In this document: one piece after another, positions 58,130-64,000 of the stretch | Numbering within the stretch: the stretch's first letter is position 1 | Layout of the letters: each line of letters opens with the position of its first letter | Source: Sulfuritalea sp. | Lineage (GTDB): Bacteria > Pseudomonadota > Gammaproteobacteria > Burkholderiales > Rhodocyclaceae | Length of the DNA stretch: 64,000 bases | NCBI RefSeq assembly: GCF_017302275.1 | Contig: NZ_JAFLDR010000005.1 | Location: 1-64,000, forward strand | Reading direction: 5' to 3' | Translations under genes and position numbers: made by a program | The notes under the pieces: generated by a model | What the model was told of the DNA's origin: nothing | Seen by the model: the letters and a program-made list of their open reading frames with translations, nothing else | The model's database searches: none

Positions 58130-59064
58130 ACCGGATCGGCCTGACAGGCGCGACGGGAATGCTCGGCCGTCACATACGTGCGGCACTGGAGCACGAAGGC
58201 GCTCAGGTAGCAGCGGTTGGGCGCGGAAGCACGGCGAACGGCGCGGCGGGCACCTGGGATCTGGCGAACTGGCAGGCACCGGAACAGTTCGACGCCATGT
58301 TTCCCGATGTGCAGGCGGTGGTGCATGCAGGCGCGATGGTGCAAACCACGGGGCCTGTCGATCAGGGCCTGATGTTCGACACGAATGTCCGGGCATGCGT
58401 CAATCTGGGTCAATGGGCAATCAGTCGCGGCCTGCCGGTGGTGCACATTTCGAGTGCGGCCGTCTATGAAGACATAGCTTCAGGCCGGTTGCCTGAAGAT
58501 GCGCCAACAGGCTGGAGCGGACTGGGCGGGCTTTACGGCCTTTCGAAACTGCTCGCCGAGGATGCGCTCAGTCGTCTATGCCGGCAGGGACTCAAGCTGG
58601 CCATCATCAGACCATCCTCCCTCTATGGCTTCGGTCTTCCCGAGGCCAAGATGGTCAGTCGATTTCTTGCCAAGGCGAGCGCAGGAGCCGCCATCGAATT
58701 GGTTCCGCCCGTGAATGACAGGATCGATTTCGTCCATGCCGCAGATGTGGCGCTTGCGATACTTGCCATACTGCGCGCAGAAGCCTGGGAAACGTTCAAC
58801 ATCGCTTCCGGTTGCCCGCTCTCGGTAAGGGAACTCGCGGAAGCTTGTATTTCCGTTACAGGTCGGGGGAACATAGTCGTAGATGAAATTCAGGCGGTCC
58901 AACACGATCCGGTCATTCGCTTCGGCCTGGATATCGGGCGCGCGAAACATCGCCTTGGCTGGCAGCCGCAAACGGACATAAGGCAGGGATTGGACATGAT
59001 GCTGCGGCAATGTGTGCACTCAGGCAGTCGCGGACTGCCCCAACGGTCGCGGCAGGAGGGTTGA
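58120..59064 (+). CDS. NAD-dependent epimerase/dehydratase (sugar SDR), unassigned
   Basis: The 314-residue SDR has TGATGMLGRHIRAAL, VVHAGAMVQTTG, SSAAVYED and catalytic YGLSK. It overlaps the ATP-grasp gene by ten bases and ends two bases before the legI ATG. It could be an epimerase or reductase acting on the same intermediate as its neighbours. Alternative assignments cannot be excluded. Confidence 0.8.
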   Translation: MVLNRIGLTGATGMLGRHIRAALEHEGAQVAAVGRGSTANGAAGTWDLANWQAPEQFDAMFPDVQAVVHAGAMVQTTGPVDQGLMFDTNVRACVNLGQWAISRGLPVVHISSAAVYEDIASGRLPEDAPTGWSGLGGLYGLSKLLAEDALSRLCRQGLKLAIIRPSSLYGFGLPEAKMVSRFLAKASAGAAIELVPPVNDRIDFVHAADVALAILAILRAEAWETFNIASGCPLSVRELAEACISVTGRGNIVVDEIQAVQHDPVIRFGLDIGRAKHRLGWQPQTDIRQGLDMMLRQCVHSGSRGLPQRSRQEG

Positions 59065-59066
59065 CG

Positions 59067-60071
59067 ATGGACAGAACTTTCATCATCGCGGAAGCCGGCG
59101 TCAATCACAATGCCGATCTGGGTCTTGCGCGCGGTCTGATCGACGCGGCGGCAGTGGCCGGAGCCGACGCTGTCAAGTTTCAGACGGCAATACCCGAACT
59201 GGTCGTTACCCGCTACGCGCAAAAGGCGGACTATCAGAAAGAGACGTCCCGGGCCGACGAGTCCCAGCTCGAGATGATCCGGAAAATACTTTTTCCGCTG
59301 GAAACCCACCGGGAGCTCAAGGCCTACTGCGAGGAACGCGGCGTCATTTTTTTCTCCACGGCGTTCGATCCCGTCAGCCTGGATTTCCTCGAAACGCTCG
59401 GGCAGCCCTATCACAAGATTCCTTCAGGGGAGATCACCAATCTTCCATATCTGCGCCAGGTCGGCGCCTATCGCAGACCGACCATTCTTTCGACCGGCAT
59501 GTCAACACTCGGCGAAATCGAAGCGGCACTGGAAGTGCTGGAGCAGTCGGGGACAAATCGTGAGCGAATCACCGTACTCCATTGCAACACCGAATATCCG
59601 ACACCGATGACGGATGTCAACCTTCGCGCCATGCAAACCATCAGGGAGGCCTTCGGCGTGCGGGTGGGCTATTCCGACCACACTGCGGGCATCGAGGTGT
59701 CCCTGGCCGCGGTGGCACTCGGCGCCACCATGATAGAGAAGCATTTCACGCTGGACCGCCAGCTTCCCGGGCCCGACCACAAGGCGAGCCTGGAACCTGA
59801 CGAGCTCAACGCCATGGTGTCCGCCATCCGCAATATCGAGTTGGCCATGGGGAACGGAATCAAGCGTCCCAGCTCCAGCGAGTCAAGGAACAAGGATATC
59901 GCCCGCAGGTCGCTTGTGGCTGCGCACCCAATACGCGCCGGAGACGTCTTCAGCGCAGCGAACCTGACCGCCAAGCGTCCGGGGTCCGGCCTGTCCCCCA
60001 TGCGCTGGGACGAGGTGATGGGCCGCAAGGCGCCGCGCGACTTTCTTCCGGACGAGATGATCGAACTATGA
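59067..60071 (+). CDS. legI: Nonulosonic acid synthase, LegI/NeuB family
   Basis: The 334-residue protein condenses phosphoenolpyruvate with a six-carbon amino sugar to give a nine-carbon acid. It has the TIM-barrel start IIAEAGVNHNADLGLARGLI, VKFQTAIPEL, HKIPSGEITNLPYLR, STGMSTLGEIE and the C-terminal antifreeze-like SAF domain (AAHPIRAGDVF). By context it is the legionaminic acid synthase type; NeuB and PseI are the alternatives. GGAGGG precedes the ATG. Confidence 0.92.
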   Translation: MDRTFIIAEAGVNHNADLGLARGLIDAAAVAGADAVKFQTAIPELVVTRYAQKADYQKETSRADESQLEMIRKILFPLETHRELKAYCEERGVIFFSTAFDPVSLDFLETLGQPYHKIPSGEITNLPYLRQVGAYRRPTILSTGMSTLGEIEAALEVLEQSGTNRERITVLHCNTEYPTPMTDVNLRAMQTIREAFGVRVGYSDHTAGIEVSLAAVALGATMIEKHFTLDRQLPGPDHKASLEPDELNAMVSAIRNIELAMGNGIKRPSSSESRNKDIARRSLVAAHPIRAGDVFSAANLTAKRPGSGLSPMRWDEVMGRKAPRDFLPDEMIEL

Positions 60072-61231
60072 CGCGGAAAATCTGCATCGTGACGGGAACC
60101 CGCGCCGAGTTTGGGCAGTTGCGCTGGGTAATGGAGGGCATCCGGGCGAGCCGGGATCTTGAACTGCAGCTGATAGTGACCGGAATGCATCTGTCGCCGG
60201 AATTCGGTCTCACCTATCGCGAGATCGAGCAGGACGGATTCAAGATTGATCGCAAGATAGAAATGCTCCTAAGTTCGGATACGCCGAGCGGCGTGAGCAA
60301 GTCGATTGGGGTGGGACTGATCGGTTTTGGGGATGCGCTGCAGCAGCTGCAACCGGACTTGTTGCTGGTGCTGGGCGACAGGTTTGAAACATTTTCTGCC
60401 GTGATTGCAGCCATGGTCGCTCGTGTTCCCGTGGCACATTTGCACGGAGGGGAGGCGACCGAAGGTGTGATTGATGAAGCAATTCGCCACTCGATAACCA
60501 AGATGTCCCATCTGCATTTCGTTGCTGCGGAAGAATATCGTCGTCGAGTGATACAGCTCGGCGAGCAACCCGAGCGCGTATTCCTGGTGGGGGGCTTGGG
60601 TGTCGACAACATCAAGCGCTTGAAGCTTCTCGACCGTGCGGAACTGGAGGCATCGCTCGGCTTCGAGCTAGGGCCAAAAAACCTGCTCGTCACTTTTCAT
60701 CCGGTGACACTGGAAGTCTCGACCGCCGCCGCGCAAATGGCGGAATTGCTAGCCGTTTTGGCGGAGTTGCAGGACACGCAGCTCATTTTCACCATGCCAA
60801 ATGCCGACACCGACGGGAGGGTCCTGATCGGGATGCTGGAACAGTTCGTTGCGCAGCACGCCAATGCGCACGTCTTCACGTCTCTCGGCCAGTTGCGTTA
60901 CCTGTCCTGCATTGCCCTGGTCGATGGCGTGGTCGGAAATTCTTCCAGCGGCTTGACGGAGGTACCCAGTTTCCGGAAGGGAACCATCAATATCGGTGAT
61001 CGCCAACGTGGTCGGCTTCAGGCCGTGAGCATCATCAACTGCGAACCGATCAGGTCGAGCATCAGCGCCGCCCTGCAAAGACTGTATGCCGCCGATTTTC
61101 AGGCCAGCCTGTGTGAAGCGCGCAATCCTTACGGCGAGGGGGGCGCAAGCAAAAAGGTGGTCGACACCTTGCGCCGCGTTGCGCTTGCAGGCGTGACCAA
61201 GAAGGCCTTTTTCGATCTACCCGCACCTTGA
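60068..61231 (+). CDS. legG: Hydrolysing nucleotide-sugar 2-epimerase, LegG/NeuC family
   Basis: The 387-residue enzyme has VTGTRAEFGQLRWVMEGI, LVLGDRFETFSA, HLHGGEATEGVIDEAIRHSI and VGNSSSGLTEVPSF. It removes the nucleotide and inverts C-2 to give the free 2,4-diamino-6-deoxymannose substrate of LegI. Overlap with legI is ATGA. The order legI-legG-ptmE is as in Campylobacter ptm genes. Confidence 0.92.
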   Translation: MTRKICIVTGTRAEFGQLRWVMEGIRASRDLELQLIVTGMHLSPEFGLTYREIEQDGFKIDRKIEMLLSSDTPSGVSKSIGVGLIGFGDALQQLQPDLLLVLGDRFETFSAVIAAMVARVPVAHLHGGEATEGVIDEAIRHSITKMSHLHFVAAEEYRRRVIQLGEQPERVFLVGGLGVDNIKRLKLLDRAELEASLGFELGPKNLLVTFHPVTLEVSTAAAQMAELLAVLAELQDTQLIFTMPNADTDGRVLIGMLEQFVAQHANAHVFTSLGQLRYLSCIALVDGVVGNSSSGLTEVPSFRKGTINIGDRQRGRLQAVSIINCEPIRSSISAALQRLYAADFQASLCEARNPYGEGGASKKVVDTLRRVALAGVTKKAFFDLPAP

Positions 61232-61246
61232 GTTGAGGCACGACGC

Positions 61247-62323
61247 GTGAATACAGACGAAGAACTCTGGCGGAAGGCCATCCTCCCGTCCAGTGCCACC
61301 ATTCAACAAGCGATACGCAATCTGGACCAGGTTGCGATCAAGATCGTCTTGGTGGCCAATGATGCCGGCGAACTGGAGGGTACGATTTCGGACGGGGATA
61401 TCCGGCGCGGACTGCTCAGGGGGCTGGATATCAATAGTCCGATCGCCAGCATCATCCATCGCAATGCGCTGGTAGTACCGCCCCAGATGGGAAGAGAAAC
61501 GGTAATGCAGATCATGGTGGCCAACAAGATCCAGCAGATTCCAGTTGTCGATGAGCGCCGCCACGTTGTCGGCTTGCATCTCTGGGACCGGATCACCACG
61601 CCGCCGCTGCGCGCCAACCTCATGGTGATCATGGCCGGCGGCATGGGTACGCGGCTTCGCCCGCATACCGAGGACTGCCCCAAACCCCTGCTTCCCGTCG
61701 CGGGCAAGCCGATGCTGGAGCACATCATCGAGCGTGCGAAGCTGGAGGGCTTCAGCCACTTCGTCCTGGCGATCCACTATCTGGGGCACATGATCAAGGA
61801 CTATTTCGGCAACGGCGAACGCCTGCAGGTGCAGATCGACTACCTGTGCGAACGATCACCCTTGGGTACCGCCGGCGCGTTGGGTCTGCTCAGCCCCCGA
61901 CCCGAAGTTCCCTTTGTGGTGACCAACGGCGACGTGATCACCGACATCCGCTATGGCGAACTGCTGGACTTCCATATTCGTCACCAGGCCGCCGCCACGA
62001 TGGCCGTGCGGGTTCACGAGTGGCAGCATCCCTTCGGCGTGGTGCAGACCGAGGGAGTCGATATCGTTGGCTTCGAGGAAAAGCCCATAGCCCGCAGCCA
62101 TATCAATGCGGGAGTCTATGCGCTTGATCCCGAGGCCCTCGCCGTGTTGAGGGAGGACGATCTCTGTGACATGCCGACCCTGTTTGAGCGTCTGCAGGCG
62201 CGGGCGATGCGCACGGTGGCGTATCCGATGCACGAGCCGTGGCTGGACGTGGGAAGGCCTGAAGACTTGAAGCGCGCCATAGCCGAAACGCCGGGCGATA
62301 TGAAAGCGGAACCGGGAACATAG
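61247..62323 (+). CDS. ptmE: CBS-domain sugar nucleotidyltransferase, PtmE-like
   Basis: The 358-residue protein has two N-terminal CBS motifs (about residues 5-120) and a nucleotidyltransferase domain (MVIMAGGMGTRLRPHTEDCPKPLLPV; GFEEKPIARSHINAGVY). This is the form of PtmE, the glucosamine-1-phosphate guanylyltransferase of the Campylobacter legionaminic acid route. Its presence argues for GDP-linked intermediates. It lies 15 bases after legG. Confidence 0.87.
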   Translation: MNTDEELWRKAILPSSATIQQAIRNLDQVAIKIVLVANDAGELEGTISDGDIRRGLLRGLDINSPIASIIHRNALVVPPQMGRETVMQIMVANKIQQIPVVDERRHVVGLHLWDRITTPPLRANLMVIMAGGMGTRLRPHTEDCPKPLLPVAGKPMLEHIIERAKLEGFSHFVLAIHYLGHMIKDYFGNGERLQVQIDYLCERSPLGTAGALGLLSPRPEVPFVVTNGDVITDIRYGELLDFHIRHQAAATMAVRVHEWQHPFGVVQTEGVDIVGFEEKPIARSHINAGVYALDPEALAVLREDDLCDMPTLFERLQARAMRTVAYPMHEPWLDVGRPEDLKRAIAETPGDMKAEPGT

Positions 62324-62336
62324 GAATATCGTCGCC

Positions 62337-63386
62337 ATGAAAGACGCAGAGTCAATTCGCCGCGCCCTCATCGTCGGGCAGGGAAGCATCGGCAAACGGC
62401 ATCTGCGCCTCGCCAGGACCTTGATGCCTGATGTAGATATCCGTGTCCTGCGTCATCGGGACAATGAAGCGATTCCGGAATTTGCAAATGGCAGCTTTTC
62501 ACGCGTGGACGACGCAATCGGTTTTGCTCCACAGCTTGCCGTTATTGCAAATCCGGCCACATTTCATCTGGGGATGGCTCAGCCACTGGCCAAGTCAGGC
62601 ACGCATCTTCTGGTAGAGAAACCGCTTGCAGCGACGCTCGATGGCGTATCCCAGTTGATCGATACCTGTCGTGAACGGGGAGCCGTCCTGATGATCGGCT
62701 ACAACTTGCGATTCTTGCCTTCGTTGCGGCGGTTTCGCGACTTGCTTAGCCAGAATGTAATCGGCAGGGTGCTGTCCGTCCGTTGTGAGGTCGGACAATT
62801 CCTCCCATCTTGGCGTTCCGATACGGATTATCGACAGGGAGTATCGGCGCGCAGTGAACTCGGTGGGGGTGCTTTGCTTGAACTTAGTCACGAAATAGAC
62901 TACTTGCGATGGATTTTCGGTGAGGTCGATTGGGTGCAGGCTGCGCTGAGCAGGCAAAGTACCCTTGAGATCGATGTCGAGGATACGGCTCACCTGGTTC
63001 TGGGTTTTGTACCAGGGGCCGATGGCCGACGACTTGTCGGAACCCTTAGCCTGGACTTTATCCGCCACGACACCACGCGAAGCTGCACGGCTATAGGTGC
63101 GGAAGGTAGCCTGCGTTGGAATGGATTGACCGGTTCGGTCGAGCGATTTGACCCAGGGGCAAGCCAGTGGAGCGAGATTTTCTGTCACCAACACCAGCGG
63201 GACGATAGCTATCTGGAAGAGTGGCAGCATTTCCTTGAATGCATCAAGGAGCGAGAGGCCCCATTGGTTGCGGGTGAGGACGGACTGCGGGCCCTGCAAA
63301 TCATTGAAGCGGCCCGACAAGCCTCAGTTTCCGGAGTACAGATGGATGTTGCAAAAAGACCGTCAGAAAATAGGATTGACGCATGA
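62337..63386 (+). CDS. Gfo/Idh/MocA-family oxidoreductase (nonulosonate cluster, PtmF-like position)
   Basis: The 349-residue protein has VGQGSIGKRHLRLARTL, LVEKPLAATLDG, GYNLRFLPSLRRFRD and LLELSHEIDYLRWIFG. Related oxidoreductases sit between nucleotidyltransferase and CMP-transferase genes in legionaminic and similar clusters, where their reaction is often unproven. It overlaps legF by ATGA. Confidence 0.85.
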   Translation: MKDAESIRRALIVGQGSIGKRHLRLARTLMPDVDIRVLRHRDNEAIPEFANGSFSRVDDAIGFAPQLAVIANPATFHLGMAQPLAKSGTHLLVEKPLAATLDGVSQLIDTCRERGAVLMIGYNLRFLPSLRRFRDLLSQNVIGRVLSVRCEVGQFLPSWRSDTDYRQGVSARSELGGGALLELSHEIDYLRWIFGEVDWVQAALSRQSTLEIDVEDTAHLVLGFVPGADGRRLVGTLSLDFIRHDTTRSCTAIGAEGSLRWNGLTGSVERFDPGASQWSEIFCHQHQRDDSYLEEWQHFLECIKEREAPLVAGEDGLRALQIIEAARQASVSGVQMDVAKRPSENRIDA

Positions 63387-64000
63387 AAGCGATAGCCTTT
63401 GTTTTTGCCCGGGGTGGATCAAAGGGGTTGCCGGGGAAGAATATTCGTTGTTTGGCTGGCAAGCCGCTGATTGCGTGGGCAATAGAAAAAGCCGCAGCCG
63501 TTTCTCGCATCGACCGTGTAATTGTCTCGACGGATTCAGAAGAGATCGCAGATGTTGCACGCACTCACGGTGCGGAAGTGCCGTTCATGCGACCGGCGGA
63601 GCTGGCACAGGACAATACGCCCGAGTGGCAGGTTTGGCGCCACGCTCTGAACTACCTGAAAGAGTCAACGGGCAGCTATCCAGGGGCTCTGGTTTCAGTT
63701 CCCGCCACTGCGCCGTTGAGGGCGGTGGAAGATCTGGAGCGCTGTCTGGATGAGTATGAGAAGGGAGGGGTGGACGCAGTTATTACGGTTACCGATGCCC
63801 ATCGAAGTCCCTACTTCAATATGGTGAAGTTGCAGAATGATGGATGCGTCGGTCTGGTTATCCCTCCTGTCGGATCGGTATTCCGTCGCCAGGACGCTCC
63901 GGTCGTTTTCGATGTTACAACCGTGGCTTATGTGGTCCGGCCGGAGTTTGTGATGACCAAAAATGGAATTTTCGAAGGCCTGATTCGCCATGTGCATGTT
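63383..64000 (+). CDS. legF: CMP-nonulosonate cytidylyltransferase, LegF/NeuA family (3' end outside window)
   Basis: The 206 visible residues begin with the CMP-sialate synthetase signature FVFARGGSKGLPGKNIR, then VIVSTDSEEIADVA and PATAPLRAVEDLERCL. It activates the nonulosonic acid with CTP for transfer. The family is about 230 residues long, so only a short end is missing. The operon clearly continues beyond the window. Confidence 0.92.
   Translation, partial: MKAIAFVFARGGSKGLPGKNIRCLAGKPLIAWAIEKAAAVSRIDRVIVSTDSEEIADVARTHGAEVPFMRPAELAQDNTPEWQVWRHALNYLKESTGSYPGALVSVPATAPLRAVEDLERCLDEYEKGGVDAVITVTDAHRSPYFNMVKLQNDGCVGLVIPPVGSVFRRQDAPVVFDVTTVAYVVRPEFVMTKNGIFEGLIRHVHV

Overview
The window looks like the chromosome of a betaproteobacterium, most likely Rhodocyclales or Sterolibacteriaceae-like. 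This is an inference from gene content: tripartite tricarboxylate transporters, a pcm-rhodanese-tolC block convergent with waaA-waaC, a fused pntA, and an exopolysaccharide-type MarR plus RfaH pair. The 13-34 kb core is visibly GC-rich. The flanks (about 1-12.6 kb and 41-64 kb) are less so, as expected for accessory DNA. No rRNA, tRNA, CRISPR array or intact transposase gene was seen.

Region 1 (1-5.4 kb) is one tightly coupled plus-strand operon: IclR regulator, CobS-like AAA+ ATPase, TauE/SafE exporter, CobT-like VWA protein and two Lin0512-family proteins. Most junctions are 4-base ATGA overlaps. Two tiny ORFs (13 and 31 codons) bridge the TauE junctions in the same way. No CobN is present, so the CobS/CobT pair may serve something other than cobalt insertion into corrin. 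Region 2 (5.4-12.6 kb) has a second, paralogous IclR gene divergent from an acylating aldehyde dehydrogenase, an acyl-CoA ligase and a TctC-TctB-TctA transporter. The set resembles sauRST of sulfoacetate catabolism, with a tripartite transporter in place of the MFS carrier SauU.

Region 3 (12.6-21.1 kb) carries pntAB and, on the minus strand, guaC, a GDSL lipoprotein esterase and thiC-thiS-thiG. Between pntB and thiG lie a probable IS200/IS605-derived miniature element and a remnant of a Lin0512-family gene. Region 4 (21.2-32.8 kb) is an efflux locus: a self-regulated TetR gene, two consecutive membrane-fusion/RND-permease pairs, then pcm, a rhodanese and a TolC-like outer-membrane factor. Region 5 (32.8-39.1 kb) holds lipopolysaccharide and nucleotide-sugar genes: waaA, waaC, a family-2 glycosyltransferase, a UDP-glucuronate epimerase and manC. 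It ends in a gmd/fcl deletion scar. A short repeat of about 41 bp is embedded in frame in three of these genes.

Region 6 (39.1-64 kb) starts with a putative periplasmic ATP-dependent DNA ligase, a MarR-type exopolysaccharide regulator and RfaH. RfaH is followed by an untranslated leader with a textbook ops element. Beyond it runs a long plus-strand glycan operon, probably read through with RfaH help: a PglK-like flippase, deoxy-aminosugar enzymes, several methyltransferases, a glycosyltransferase and two oxidoreductases. A legionaminic-acid-like nonulosonate pathway follows (LegB, LegC, LegI, LegG, PtmE and a LegF cut by the window end). The usual LegH acetyltransferase is not seen. In its place, between LegC and LegI, lie a methyltransferase, a PHP protein, an ATP-grasp ligase and a reductase/epimerase, which suggests an unusual modified nonulosonic acid.
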